DNA of 64,000 nt from Nitrospiraceae bacterium (GCA_019637075.1 JAHBWI010000002.1:496001-560000), one strand, 5' to 3'; shown: positions 36,946 through 46,291, counted from the first letter of the stretch. A program made the numbers and translations. The notes: generated by a model from the letters alone, not told the origin.

Positions 36946-38139
36946 ATGAGACAAGCCCAGTCCATCCTCCGCCTGTTCGCCCTCTGCCTGGCTTCGACTG
37001 CAGCGGCCGGCTGTTTGTCGCCGCCCACGTTGAATCGGGCCGTATTGGCCTATGACGAAGCGATCACGGATGCCCTCTCGAAACAGTTGATGATCAACAT
37101 TGCGCGGGCGCACCACCACCAGCCGATCCATTTCACCGGCGTCTCCAACGTCGCCGCGACGTTCGATTTCCGCGTCAACGCCGGCGCCACCCCCGCGCTG
37201 ACCGGCGACTCCGGCGGCAAGATCCTGCCGCTGTTCGGCGGGAGCATCGCGGAAAACCCGACGATCAGCATCGCGCCGATCGAAGGCGAGGACTTCACCC
37301 GACGGCTCCTCACGCCGTTCCAAGAGTCCAAGTTCACACTCTTGCTGCGGCAAGGCGTCGACGTCGACCTGCTGCTCCGATTGATGGCGAAGGAACTGCG
37401 GCTGCAAGAAAACAACGAGGAGGTGGCCTACCGCAATAGCCCATCGGACAAGGCTGGCTATGCCATGTTCCGCAAGGCTGTGCTGCATCTCTCCGCCATC
37501 CAGGACGCCAACAGGCTCTACGCGGAACCGCTGGTCTTCGAACGGACCTGGACGATTCCGGCTGCCTCCGTGACGGCGGAAGGCTTCAAGGCACTGGAGC
37601 AGGAATACCTGACGACTTACGATCCGAAGCAAAACGTCTATGTACTGCGCAAACCGGTGTCCGGACGAATCCTGATCACCAACTACGATCCCGACACGCT
37701 GTCGCCCGAGGTGCGGATGAAACTGCACGAGGCGGCGGACCAGGAGCCCGGCACGGACGTCTCCTTCGACATCCGGCCGGGACACTACGGCGGCGAGTGG
37801 CCGATGCAGGGGGAGTTTCGGCTCCGGAGCTTCAACGCCATGCTGAGCTTTCTGGGTCAGTCGATCGACGAGGAACCGGAGTTCCAGGTGGAGAAGGATG
37901 CCCGCACCCCGCCGGTCACGGAAAATCCTATCCGCACGATCGAGTTGCTCGTGGGCGACAACAGCCCCAAAGGGGTCGAGGGAGCCGTGCAGGTCAACGG
38001 CAAGTACTACGCCGTCAACACCACCGGCCCCCTAGCCCGTTGGAATCGCGAAGCGTTCAAGCTCCTCTTCCAATTGTTTCAGATGACCGTGACCGACGTG
38101 CCGCGCAGCGGTGTGCCGAGCATTACCATCGCCAAGTAA
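36946..38139 (+). CDS. Large lipoprotein, unknown function
   Basis: 397 residues. Signal SILRLFALCLASTAAAGC with lipobox AAAGC. The mature part begins with a conserved-looking AVLAYDEAITDALSKQLMINIARAHHHQPIHFTGVSNVAATF. Beta-rich segments alternate with helical parts (FQLFQMTVTD near the end). No known domain recognised. The ATG at 36946 was chosen because the signal peptide begins there; the longer ORF (36862) is arginine-rich and without a ribosome site. A full palindromic repeat follows 11 bases after the stop codon. Confidence 0.75.
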   Translation: MRQAQSILRLFALCLASTAAAGCLSPPTLNRAVLAYDEAITDALSKQLMINIARAHHHQPIHFTGVSNVAATFDFRVNAGATPALTGDSGGKILPLFGGSIAENPTISIAPIEGEDFTRRLLTPFQESKFTLLLRQGVDVDLLLRLMAKELRLQENNEEVAYRNSPSDKAGYAMFRKAVLHLSAIQDANRLYAEPLVFERTWTIPAASVTAEGFKALEQEYLTTYDPKQNVYVLRKPVSGRILITNYDPDTLSPEVRMKLHEAADQEPGTDVSFDIRPGHYGGEWPMQGEFRLRSFNAMLSFLGQSIDEEPEFQVEKDARTPPVTENPIRTIELLVGDNSPKGVEGAVQVNGKYYAVNTTGPLARWNREAFKLLFQLFQMTVTDVPRSGVPSITIAK

Positions 38140-38150
38140 CCACCGGGCCC

Positions 38151-38262
38151 TAGCAGAATGTTGAAAAAGACCGCCGGCTTGGTGTTCGGCTTGAATACAT
38201 CCGCAACGTACCCCCGAGGGTACGCCTGCGGCGTCTTCGGACAGCCTTCTTGAACATCCTGC
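38151..38262 (+). repeat. Palindromic intergenic repeat, copy 3
   Basis: Outer arms TAGCAGAATGTTGAA and TTGAACATCCTGC are inverted, and the centre carries CGTACCCCCGAGGGTACG. It is a divergent member of the family at 9050 and 9586, which share the central GTACCC...GGGTAC design. Confidence 0.8.
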
Positions 38263-38331
38263 GGATTGCTGTTCCTTCGCCTACAACAACGCTCCTGCCC
38301 GGAGATGCCTCAATAGCTGATCAGTCATCTA

Positions 38332-38718
38332 CTATCGTCGCTTGTAGACGGCCAATTCCCACCGGTACCCGTCCGGGTCCTTGAACCACAAGCCTATATG
38401 AGGGGAGCCCGGCGCGACCGGTCCGATTTCTTCTCCCGGATCCTCGACCGCGACCTTGTGCTTCTTCAAATGGGCCAAGGCTTTTTTGAGCGCCGCCATG
38501 TTCGGCAAGTGGAAGGCGACATGCCCGATCGTCTTGGGCGAGGGCTTGCCGTTGAAAAAGACGATGAGAACGTTCTTATTGCCGACCCCGACCCAGCCGT
38601 CATGTTCGAACGCTTTCTCCAGGCCGAACAGCTTCATGAACCACTTGGCGCTCGCCCGCGAATCGCGGACCGCCAAACCGAAATGCCACACGGGCCCAAG
38701 CGTGAACGGAACCTTCAT
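38332..38718 (-). CDS. VOC/glyoxalase-fold protein
   Basis: 128 residues. Begins PFTLGPVWHFGLAVRDSRASAKWFMKLFGLEK and ends HIGLWFKDPDGYRWELAVYKRR, the two halves of a VOC fold with the usual His (HFGLAV) and Glu (WELAVY) metal ligands. Substrate unknown. Stands alone, with GGAGG before the ATG. Confidence 0.9.
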   Translation of the reverse strand: MKVPFTLGPVWHFGLAVRDSRASAKWFMKLFGLEKAFEHDGWVGVGNKNVLIVFFNGKPSPKTIGHVAFHLPNMAALKKALAHLKKHKVAVEDPGEEIGPVAPGSPHIGLWFKDPDGYRWELAVYKRR

Positions 38719-38829
38719 GCGTCACCTCCTTTATATTGTGTGCATAAGCGTGCGATCGGACCAATCGGCTCGACCAATTACAAGCGCGGGCACCTTCCTA
38801 ACACCAGGATGTGGCGAGGGCCCAGAATG

Positions 38830-40182
38830 TCACTGCCTCCCGAGAGCCCGGAGGGCCAACACCTCCGCTGCGGCTCGCTGACCGCTTTCGACTGCGCCGT
38901 TCATGTAGCCTTGCCACCGCAGGCTCGTGTGCTCGCCCGCAAACAACACGCGCCCATGCGGTCGGGCGAACCAGGCCCGCTGCCCCGGATCGTAGCCCTT
39001 GTGGAAGACGGCATAGCCCCCTCGCACCAGGACATCGTCTTCCCACCGGACCTGCCGCGCTGCCAAAAGGCGAGAGTTGCCCGCGCCAAGCCACGAGAGG
39101 GCTGCGACGAGTCCCGCCACCCCGCGAGTCCGGACTAGGCGCTTGGTCTCATTGCTTGCCGAGCCACCCGCCAAGAGCGTAAGGATACCGGCTGGACCTC
39201 GTTGCTCTTCGTTTCCATCCCAGATGGCACCGATCGGCAGATTCGTTCCATAGGCGCGCGGCTGCCCGCTCCGGTGCCAAAACCGGCGATCGAACTGGAG
39301 GAGCGTCTTCGTGCCGTGACCATAACGCAGCCCTTTCATGGCCTGTTGTTGTGCCTGAGGCAGGGCCGGACGAAAGAGGATGCGCCGCACCATCGTCGCA
39401 GGCAACGCCATGACAAGGTAGTCGGCTTTCATCGTTCGCCGGCCGGTTGCCTGTTGGAGCGTGACCGCTACATGACCCTGACGCTGCATCACCGCCGTCA
39501 ACATTGCTTGCAACAGCACTGGCTCAGCCAATCGCTCGGCCAACGCTGAGGCCAACCGATCGTTGCCGCCTTTGATGCGGTAGAAGCCACCCGGCCCCGT
39601 CGACTCGGTCGCCAATTGATCCACCAATGCCAGAAGCGACAGCTCGTTAGGATCTGCCAGGAAAAATCCCCGCAACCCATCCATCCGCGCACGAAGACTC
39701 CGATCGGCATGGATTTCGCTCAACCAGTCCGCAACCGACCGCTCCGCCAATAGCCGCGCAACCGGGCTGTCCCACCGCTGTTCGCTCTTCCTATAGGCTT
39801 CGATCCAGGGCATCGCCATTTCGGCCAGCTGCGCCCAGACTCCTCCGGCCGGCGCACTCGATTGGCTGACTCGTCCGCCGACAGCCTTGGAGACAAACGA
39901 AAATCCGCGTTTCAAAATCGGCGCAAGACGAAGCCCCACAGCTTTTGCCAAGTGTCTGATCGCCCGTTGATCGTCATCGATCAGGTCTCCGCCTGCCTCG
40001 GCATATTGCCCACCGACGAACGGCTCGCGCACCGTCCAGACACGCCCACCGACGCGATCCCTCGCCTCGACGACCGTCACCTTCGCGCCTGCCCTCTGCA
40101 AGTCATAGGCGGCCGTCAGTCCCGCAAGTCCCGCACCGGCGACGATCACCGAGCAACCGTCCATTGATCCGTGCTTGCCCAT
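38830..40182 (-). CDS. Flavin amine oxidase-family protein
   Basis: 450 residues from the ATG at 40182 (another ATG at 40164). FAD-binding VIVAGAGLAGLTAAYDLQRAGAKVTVVEARDRVGGRVW is the amine oxidase signature with GxGxxG and the downstream E and RxGGR. The end has PHGRVLFAGEHTSLRWQGYMNGAVESGQRAA, the family FAD-closing motif with the aromatic pair. Likely oxidises amines or related carbon-nitrogen or carbon-carbon bonds with oxygen; substrate unknown. No clear ribosome site supports either start. Confidence 0.9.
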   Translation of the reverse strand: MGKHGSMDGCSVIVAGAGLAGLTAAYDLQRAGAKVTVVEARDRVGGRVWTVREPFVGGQYAEAGGDLIDDDQRAIRHLAKAVGLRLAPILKRGFSFVSKAVGGRVSQSSAPAGGVWAQLAEMAMPWIEAYRKSEQRWDSPVARLLAERSVADWLSEIHADRSLRARMDGLRGFFLADPNELSLLALVDQLATESTGPGGFYRIKGGNDRLASALAERLAEPVLLQAMLTAVMQRQGHVAVTLQQATGRRTMKADYLVMALPATMVRRILFRPALPQAQQQAMKGLRYGHGTKTLLQFDRRFWHRSGQPRAYGTNLPIGAIWDGNEEQRGPAGILTLLAGGSASNETKRLVRTRGVAGLVAALSWLGAGNSRLLAARQVRWEDDVLVRGGYAVFHKGYDPGQRAWFARPHGRVLFAGEHTSLRWQGYMNGAVESGQRAAAEVLALRALGRQ

Positions 40183-40332
40183 CACGATGGTCGACGATAC
40201 GCGATCCGAGGAGAGGGAACAAGCGGAACGGCGAGCGACGGAAATACCAGAGGGACACCGATGGTTGGATGGCACGAAACGCGGTCGGCCTGCGGCCGGA
40301 TCTCCCGCTCCGCAGACCAAGCCGCGCGCCTG

Positions 40333-41946
40333 CTACTCCACCACAATAGAAATGCTCAGACTGCCGCCTGCCGCTCCGGCCCCACCGGATGATGCGAACG
40401 GCGTCGCTGTCACGGTATGGGTCCCCTTATTGAATGAGAACGGCATATAGTCGCCGGCCGTGTCCCCAGCCAAGGCATAGGGAGCGACATTTTCCGTTTG
40501 AATCGCCGGGGTTGAGTCATAGCCAAACCTCACACTGCCTGCTGCACCGGACACGACGGCGCGGATCGACAGCTGCGCCGGCAACGACGACAGCACGAGT
40601 CGATCGCCATGAAGCAATGGAATGAGATCGGTGTTCGTTGCGGCATCGACCAACATGAACCCCGTGATGAACACATTGAGGCTGGTGCGTTCCGCCGCCC
40701 CCATGTCGCAATGTCCATTGCCTTGCGGCCGCGGCACGCCCCGTTGGTCCATCGCCTCGCAGGCATCTACTGCCGGGGGAGGAAACTGATAGGCGACCTC
40801 GATCGCGGGACTCGCCGCTGTCGGCATATGAGTGGTGGTCGGCCCGCCATTTGCCGCGAGGGCTCCCAGTTGAGGATCGGCGTTGAGGACAAAGGTCGAG
40901 ACATACAAGGGAATCGTACAGCCGTTCGTATCCCCGATGAGATTATACTTGCTGTCCCCGCTCAACGAACCGTCGCAGTCGTTCGGGCCGATCCCGCCAT
41001 GGTTCCCGGCGATGATGCTGTTCTTCACGACCGTCGTTTTGCCCGCCACGACCTGGATGCCGCCGCCGCGAAAGCTGGCAGCGTTGTTTCCAACCCCGGT
41101 GTTGTCGGTGATCGTCACATTGTTGAGCACCGCAAAGCCGTTCTGCGAGATGCCGCCGGTGCCGGCTTCCGGCGAACTCGCAACGTTGCCGCTGATCGTG
41201 ACATTGCGCAGGTTGAGCTGGCCTTCGTTGCGAATCCCACCGGCCCGGTTGGACTCATTTCCTGAAATGGTCGTGTCGTACACCCAGAGTTCGCCCTTAT
41301 TCTGGATGCCGCCGCCGAAGGCCCCTACCGCATGATTCTCCGTCACGGTGCTTCGACGCAGCTTACCGACCGCCCCATCGGCGACCAACAAGCCTCCGCC
41401 GCCGGTGAAGGCCTCGTTGTCGCGCAGGATCAGATTCGAGAGCTCCGAAGTCCCGGCATTGAGACGGAGACCGCCCCCGAATTGTTGCAGCCCGCCCTGC
41501 ACCGTAACATGGTTCAACTCAAGTCCCTCATGATCCACATAGATGACGCTGTCGAGCCGATTGCCATCGATGATCGTGCCGGCCGCGCCCGCGCCCTGAA
41601 TCTTCACTCCATCGGTGATGTGCAGTCCTCCGCCTCCCGCGTTCAAAGGTATCGTCAACCGGTATAGTCCCGCAGGCACTTCGATCGTGTCCCGCCAGAC
41701 CGACGCGTTGGATTCCATGACGGCCGCCCGTAACGTGCAGAGCCCGCCAGGACTACCGGCTTCACTTCCCGGAGCGACTGCCCTCGCACAGACATGGTCA
41801 CCAGGGTTGGCATCCGGCGCATCGACCACACTATCCACTCGATAGGTGCGGCAGGCACTCAGCGACAGCAGCGCAAGCAGGACGCCGGCCGCCATGGCCC
41901 TGTGCCTAAAGCGATGCGGTAACGATTGTGCGCATACATGACTCAT
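40333..41946 (-). CDS. Secreted right-handed beta-helix protein, CSLREA-like start
   Basis: 537 residues. A lipoprotein-like signal (MAAGVLLALLSLSAC) precedes a CSLREA-like segment (VDSVVDAPDANPGDHVCA ... CTLRAAVMESNA). Repeats of the parallel-beta-helix type follow: TVQGGLQQFGGGLRLNAG, GGGLLVADGAVGKLRRSTVTEN, GGGIQNKGELWVYDTTISGN, GGIRNEGQLNLRNVTISGN. The repeats end with the choice-of-anchor-Q-type ALAANGGPTTTHMPTAASPAIEVA. The last part (residues 440-537) is an Ig-like beta domain (SVRFGYDSTPAIQTENVAPYAL). Polysaccharide-binding or adhesin role inferred only. The ATG at 41946 has GGAGG. Confidence 0.88.
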   Translation of the reverse strand: MSHVCAQSLPHRFRHRAMAAGVLLALLSLSACRTYRVDSVVDAPDANPGDHVCARAVAPGSEAGSPGGLCTLRAAVMESNASVWRDTIEVPAGLYRLTIPLNAGGGGLHITDGVKIQGAGAAGTIIDGNRLDSVIYVDHEGLELNHVTVQGGLQQFGGGLRLNAGTSELSNLILRDNEAFTGGGGLLVADGAVGKLRRSTVTENHAVGAFGGGIQNKGELWVYDTTISGNESNRAGGIRNEGQLNLRNVTISGNVASSPEAGTGGISQNGFAVLNNVTITDNTGVGNNAASFRGGGIQVVAGKTTVVKNSIIAGNHGGIGPNDCDGSLSGDSKYNLIGDTNGCTIPLYVSTFVLNADPQLGALAANGGPTTTHMPTAASPAIEVAYQFPPPAVDACEAMDQRGVPRPQGNGHCDMGAAERTSLNVFITGFMLVDAATNTDLIPLLHGDRLVLSSLPAQLSIRAVVSGAAGSVRFGYDSTPAIQTENVAPYALAGDTAGDYMPFSFNKGTHTVTATPFASSGGAGAAGGSLSISIVVE

Positions 41947-42088
41947 CGTTGGCCTCCATGACATCCCCCAACTCTGCTGCAAATGTCGAACCTTCCCGGG
42001 AGATTTGCGGACGCCGCAAGGCAGGCGCAACTTTCGCGCATCCGCCGGTCACTGTCTCACGCTTCGACAATTGAATGACGTAACCGGA

Positions 42089-42126
42089 GTATCCCATCGG
42101 ATACGACTACTTATCCGATGCGATAC
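42089..42126. promoter_or_regulatory. Long palindrome, possible operator or mRNA hairpin
   Basis: Arms GTATC-C-CATCGGATA and TATCCGATG-C-GATAC, 8-base spacer, one mismatch per arm. It sits between the oxidoreductase stop (42196) and the start of the beta-helix gene (41946). No U-tract follows. Confidence 0.5.
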
Positions 42127-42195
42127 AAAGCAGCGAGGAAGCGGTCGCACCGCTGATGGACCGAAATGTGCGACGCGGAAGGGTTGTAGAAATAA

Positions 42196-42957
42196 TTACG
42201 GTAGAATAATCGCCTGCTGGCCGTGCCCGATCTTCTTGAGCGTGGCTTCCAGCGCATCGACCATGGGAGGAGGACCACAGAGAAAGATCACGCTGTCGGG
42301 GCCCGGCGAAGGGAGATGTGCACGGAGCAGGTCTTCGTTGATGTGGCCTGTCCCCTGAGTCCACCCGGCCGGCGGTTGGTTCAAGACATGGAAACAGTGA
42401 AAGCTTGCATGTTCGCGTGCGTTCTCGTCCCACTCCTCGCGAAAGATGATGTCGGCCTCGGTCTTGTTCGCGTAGAGCAAAAACAATTCGACGGGCTGGC
42501 TCGTGGCGAGAATCCAGCGGATGATGGAAATCATCGGCGTGATGCCGGTGCCACCCGCGACGAACCCGACCTGCTTGGCCATGCCGTCGACCCAGTGACC
42601 GCCGACATTCGGCCCGCTCATGAGAACCTTGTCGCCGGGCTGCCGCTCGTGCAAATACTTTGAGATCCGCCCGTTCTCATAGCGTTTAACCGTCAGATCG
42701 AAATAGCCTGTCGTGCCGGGCATCGACGACGGCGTGTAGGGACGCTTGATCGTCTTGCCCTCGATATCGGCATGAACGTAGAGGTGATCGCCCGGCAGCA
42801 GATCGAGCGTGGCGTCCTCCGGCAAGGCGAAACAGAACGTCTTCGTGTCGTGGGTGTCTTGATGGACGGCCGTAAGCCCATAGGGGACGGGCTGCTTCGT
42901 CTTGATGCGGGTGGCGGGGCTGTTGTCCATGGAAACATTGTACGGATGTTGCATCAT
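42196..42957 (-). CDS. FAD/NAD(P)H ferredoxin-reductase-type oxidoreductase
   Basis: 253 residues (start uncertain: 42957, 42954 or 42930; no clear Shine-Dalgarno). The FAD-binding beta-barrel includes TKTFCFALPEDATLDLLPGDHLYVHADIEGKTIKRPYTPSS (RPYTPSS is the flavin-binding RxYS/T motif). The NAD domain has VGFVAGGTGITPMISIIRW and the late VIFLCGPPPMVDALEATL. These fit the cytochrome b5 reductase/FNR superfamily. Electron partner unknown; no [2Fe-2S] domain fused. Divergent from the phospholipase-D-like gene. Confidence 0.9.
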   Translation of the reverse strand: MMQHPYNVSMDNSPATRIKTKQPVPYGLTAVHQDTHDTKTFCFALPEDATLDLLPGDHLYVHADIEGKTIKRPYTPSSMPGTTGYFDLTVKRYENGRISKYLHERQPGDKVLMSGPNVGGHWVDGMAKQVGFVAGGTGITPMISIIRWILATSQPVELFLLYANKTEADIIFREEWDENAREHASFHCFHVLNQPPAGWTQGTGHINEDLLRAHLPSPGPDSVIFLCGPPPMVDALEATLKKIGHGQQAIILP

Positions 42958-42981
42958 CGACTCAATACCGGAGGAATCGAC

Positions 42982-43140
42982 ATGGCGCCGGCAGATTTCA
43001 AGGTCTCCAACAACCTGCCCATCAAATACGTCCATTACCCGCCGGACTGTTCAGCTCTCTTGCCCTATTCCTCCATTGCGACTACGATCCCGACCGACCT
43101 CTTAAAAAGGAGTCGTCCATGCCTGTCACGGTCACGCTGA
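42982..43140 (+). CDS. Possible leader ORF upstream of PLD-like gene
   Basis: A 52-codon ORF (MAPADFKVSNNLPIKYVHYPP...) with CGGAGGAATCGAC directly before the ATG, a very good ribosome site. Its stop lies 20 bases inside the next gene, which has its own site (AAAAGGAG) within the small ORF. No family recognised. It may be a coupling leader peptide or an artefact. Confidence 0.35.
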   Translation: MAPADFKVSNNLPIKYVHYPPDCSALLPYSSIATTIPTDLLKRSRPCLSRSR

Positions 43141-44879
43141 TCGCCAATTGTGATGATGCCGTCGTGTTCTGGCGCATCGATGCACACATCCCCAACTGTT
43201 GGGGTTTCGCCGTCGAGCGCGAGCAGAAACTTTCGGGCGGCACGATCCAACGGAGCACGCTCGACAATCGAATGGGTTTTGAGGCCGATCATCCGAAGCA
43301 AGGCGAACATCGGCCATCGACGGTCTGGCCGTTCCAACGATTCTGGTGGGCCGACTATGACGCCAACCTGGGGGACACGGTTCGGTATCGCGTCACGCCG
43401 ATGGTCCAAGTGAGCGGCAAGCTCCAGCAGCTCATCAGTGAGTCGAGTGACTGGACGCCGTGGGCGACGCTCTCGGCCGGAAAAGTCGATGGCTTTTCCT
43501 CCTACTTCAATCGCGGCATGGTCATTTCCCAATTCATGGCTCGCTACCTCGAGGAACTCCGGATCAAGAAAAACCTCGCCACCAGGAAAGAAGCGCTCGC
43601 GGTATTCAAAGCCAGCCTGTCCGATCACGAACTGCCGATCCGACGCTTCCTGGCCGGTGCGTTGGGCGTGCGGATACGAGAACTGTTGGCTGATGCCAAG
43701 AAAGGCCGCCACCACGTCTTTGCCGCGCTCTATGAATTGGAGGATCAGGAATTGCTCGACGGCCTCAAGGCGCTCGGGGCCAAAGCGCACGTCGTGCTGG
43801 CCAACGGGTCGATCACGCCGAGAACCGGCGAGACAGCGGCCGAAGCACGCAAACGGGACCAAAACGCAGAGGCGCGCGCACAGCTCACGGCTGCCAAGGT
43901 CGAAGTGTGCGATCGCTTCATCTCACCCGGCGCGCTCGGCCACAATAAATTCCTGGTCGTCACCGACCAGCAGCAAAAGCCCCAGGCCGCCTGGACCGGC
44001 AGCACCAATTGGACCCCGACAGGGCTCTGCACCCAAATCAACAACGGCCTCTTCATCTCCAACGGCAACATGGCCGCGGAATATCTCAAACAATGGAATC
44101 GTCTGAAGGATGCGGGGAGTGCGTTTCCACCCACCCTGGCCGATGACAACAGCCAGCCGAAGATCCTGAAGCAGGGAAAGAGCGAGACCACGCTTTGGTT
44201 CACCCGTACCAGGAAATCCGTCGACCTCGCGGCACTCGACGACGTTCTGAACGGCGCGAAGGACGGCATATTGTTCCTGATGTTCCAACCCGGCGGCAGC
44301 GCGACGCTCGGCACCGTGCGACAGATTCAGAAGAACAAACCCTCCCTCTACATCAAAGGCGTGGTGAGCACGCTTCCGGCAGCAGCCGCAACCGACGAAT
44401 CCGCCGTGTCAGTGGAGATCCTCGGCCCGACGCCGAAGGCCTCGGTGGATCTGGATATCGTGCAACCGCAAGGCATCCGCACCCCCTTCGCCTCTTGGGC
44501 CGCCACCGTCACGCGCGATGAATTCTTGTTGCCGCCGATGGGCGGCGGGGTCATCGGCTTCGCCATCGTCCACTCTAAACTGATCGTCGTGGATCCCTTC
44601 ACGAACCCGATCGTCGTGACCGGCAGCCATAACTTTTCGAAGTCCGCCAGCGAAAAGAACGACGAAAACTTCGTGATCGTGCGAGGCAATCAGGAACTGG
44701 CTCGGCAGTATTCGGCGCATATCCTATCCGTCTATCACCACTACCGGTGGCTGGCCTTCGTGAACGATCTGCAGCAGAAGGATCAATCCCCGAAGGGCTA
44801 CTTGAAGGAACACGATCGGTGGCAGGATGCCGAGCTGAAGGGGAAGGGAAAGCGAGAACTGGACTTCTGGGTCCGGTAG
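43119..44879 (+). CDS. Phospholipase D-like protein
   Basis: 586 residues. Residues about 1-130 form a beta-sandwich-like domain. Two PLD half-sites are present: GHNKFLVVTDQQ with GSTNWTP (first), and VHSKLIVVDPF with GSHNFSKSASEKNDENFVIV (second). The second is a perfect HxKx4D; the first keeps H and K but has T before the D, one position out of register. The family hydrolyses phosphodiesters through two HKD sites; the substrate may be a lipid or nucleic acid. No signal peptide. AAAAGGAG lies 7 bases before the ATG. Confidence 0.9.
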   Translation: MPVTVTLIANCDDAVVFWRIDAHIPNCWGFAVEREQKLSGGTIQRSTLDNRMGFEADHPKQGEHRPSTVWPFQRFWWADYDANLGDTVRYRVTPMVQVSGKLQQLISESSDWTPWATLSAGKVDGFSSYFNRGMVISQFMARYLEELRIKKNLATRKEALAVFKASLSDHELPIRRFLAGALGVRIRELLADAKKGRHHVFAALYELEDQELLDGLKALGAKAHVVLANGSITPRTGETAAEARKRDQNAEARAQLTAAKVEVCDRFISPGALGHNKFLVVTDQQQKPQAAWTGSTNWTPTGLCTQINNGLFISNGNMAAEYLKQWNRLKDAGSAFPPTLADDNSQPKILKQGKSETTLWFTRTRKSVDLAALDDVLNGAKDGILFLMFQPGGSATLGTVRQIQKNKPSLYIKGVVSTLPAAAATDESAVSVEILGPTPKASVDLDIVQPQGIRTPFASWAATVTRDEFLLPPMGGGVIGFAIVHSKLIVVDPFTNPIVVTGSHNFSKSASEKNDENFVIVRGNQELARQYSAHILSVYHHYRWLAFVNDLQQKDQSPKGYLKEHDRWQDAELKGKGKRELDFWVR

Positions 44880-44956
44880 CGCACAATCTTCTGAGTAGGC
44901 CTGGTCGAACCCATGATCGGGAAACCGTCTCGAGAACTGCACGAGGCGATTGCAGC

Positions 44957-45328
44957 TCAGCCCCGTGCCACATACAACGCCACGACCAACAGCCCACCGA
45001 GTCCCGCCACGACCGCATTCACCACCAATCCCCAGCGCGGGGTATAGCCTGCGGGAATTTCAGCCGGTGCGAGCGTCTTGAGGACCGCCAGGTATTGGCG
45101 GGACGAATACAGGGCGGCAAACGTGCCCAGGGCGATGAACCCGACCCCGAGCCAGAATGTCAGCGTCTCGCTGCCCAGCCTGCCCTGCTGGGGCGCCAGG
45201 ATTTTTAGAAGGAGACCTGCGCGCTCGATCACGAAGCCGAATGCGAGCAGAGCCAAGCTCGTTCGGCTCCAAGCCAACAGGGTGCGCTCGGCGGCGAAGA
45301 GCACGCGAGGATCGTTGAGATTGGACAA
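44957..45328 (-). CDS. DUF202 membrane protein
   Basis: 123 residues with three membrane helices. The start VLFAAERTLLAWSRTSLALLAFGFVIERAGLLL is the DUF202 signature (E-R-T-x-L-A-W-x-R-T-x-L). Two more helices follow: LTFWLGVGFIALGTFAALYSS and WGLVVNAVVAGLGGLLVVALYVA. Related domains occur fused to vacuolar polyphosphate chaperones, but bacterial single-domain members have no known role. It converges with the PLD-like gene. Confidence 0.92.
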   Translation of the reverse strand: MSNLNDPRVLFAAERTLLAWSRTSLALLAFGFVIERAGLLLKILAPQQGRLGSETLTFWLGVGFIALGTFAALYSSRQYLAVLKTLAPAEIPAGYTPRWGLVVNAVVAGLGGLLVVALYVARG

Positions 45329-45416
45329 GACGCCTCCCGAATGGGCGAGCGTAGGCTACCGCCGGCGGACTGAGCTGTCAACGAGACGGCGTCGGGCCGG
45401 CTCAGCCCAAAGCCCG

Positions 45417-45827
45417 TCACGGCAAGGAGGCATTGGCGGACACATCGTACTCTTTCAGCCAGAACAACAGGGTCCAGCCCAGCCAATAGGAACGATCGGT
45501 ACTTTGCAGATCGGTCAGCAGCACACCGCCGCGCCGCTGTGACTCACGACTCACCCGTTCCACCAAGGATTCGATCCGGACACTATCGGTGAAGATATGG
45601 AACGGCAGGCCCATGCCGCCATCGTCGATATTGCCGGTGATCAGCGGTACACGTCGAAAGAGATAAATCCCCCAGACGTTCGCATGGACATGGCCCACCG
45701 GTTTGACGCCGGGACTCAACTGGTGCTCATGCATGCTGACCGGCGGAACGACCTCCACCGTCGCGCAACCGGCAGCAAAGATGAGAGCGAGCAGCAGGAG
45801 CACGTGCCGCACCGAGCAGCTGGTCAT
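45417..45827 (-). CDS. Small lipoprotein, unknown function
   Basis: 136 residues. Signal MTSCSVRHVLLLLALIFAAGC with lipobox FAAGC. The body HVHANVWGIYLFRRVPLITGNI and SYWLGWTLLFWLKEYDVSANASLP is hydrophobic and aromatic, with no recognised domain. Begins 14 bp after the vapC gene on the same strand, with GAAAGG near the ATG. Confidence 0.75.
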   Translation of the reverse strand: MTSCSVRHVLLLLALIFAAGCATVEVVPPVSMHEHQLSPGVKPVGHVHANVWGIYLFRRVPLITGNIDDGGMGLPFHIFTDSVRIESLVERVSRESQRRGGVLLTDLQSTDRSYWLGWTLLFWLKEYDVSANASLP

Positions 45828-45841
45828 GAAAATGCCTTTCG

Positions 45842-46291
45842 CTAAATGACCTCGTCCAGAATCACGCACTCCAGCTCCTTCACCCGGCGCAACGCGCGAT
45901 CGTTGCCGTAGAACCGCTCTGCCTTGAATACGATTGCCGTGGCCAACTGGATCGAGTCCGGCGTGCTTAGCCTATAGCGTGCGCGCAACTCAGCAGCCCG
46001 GTCTGCGGTCGCCATGGTAACGGGTAACCACTCGAGCTTCGGATACGTACTTGAAAGCGCAAATATCTTCTGCGCCAGCTCATCCTGATGATCTCGGTAG
46101 GGCTGGACGAGGAGTTCCAGAAGCGTGATGGTGGAGGTTGTCGCCGCATACCTGCCGCGCTCAATCTTGTCAAAAAGGGCGCCGCACCACTTGCCATACC
46201 TCGGGTGGTCGGCCAGGAAGTAGATAAAGACGTTGGTATCGAGTGCAATGCGAGTGCGTTCGGAAGGAAGTCCCATTCCACCCGCGCTCAT
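45842..46291 (-). CDS. vapC: VapC-type PIN-domain toxin
   Basis: 149 residues. IALDTNVFIYFLADHP carries the first PIN acidic residue (LDTN), LELLVQPY a mid-domain Glu, and TPDSIQLATAIVFKAERFYGNDRAL the later Asp residues. The PIN fold cleaves RNA, often tRNA, when not held by the antitoxin. The ATG at 46291 overlaps the stop of the antitoxin (TAATG), which ensures coupled translation. Chromosomal toxin-antitoxin modules of this type are common and mobile. Confidence 0.92.
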   Translation of the reverse strand: MSAGGMGLPSERTRIALDTNVFIYFLADHPRYGKWCGALFDKIERGRYAATTSTITLLELLVQPYRDHQDELAQKIFALSSTYPKLEWLPVTMATADRAAELRARYRLSTPDSIQLATAIVFKAERFYGNDRALRRVKELECVILDEVI

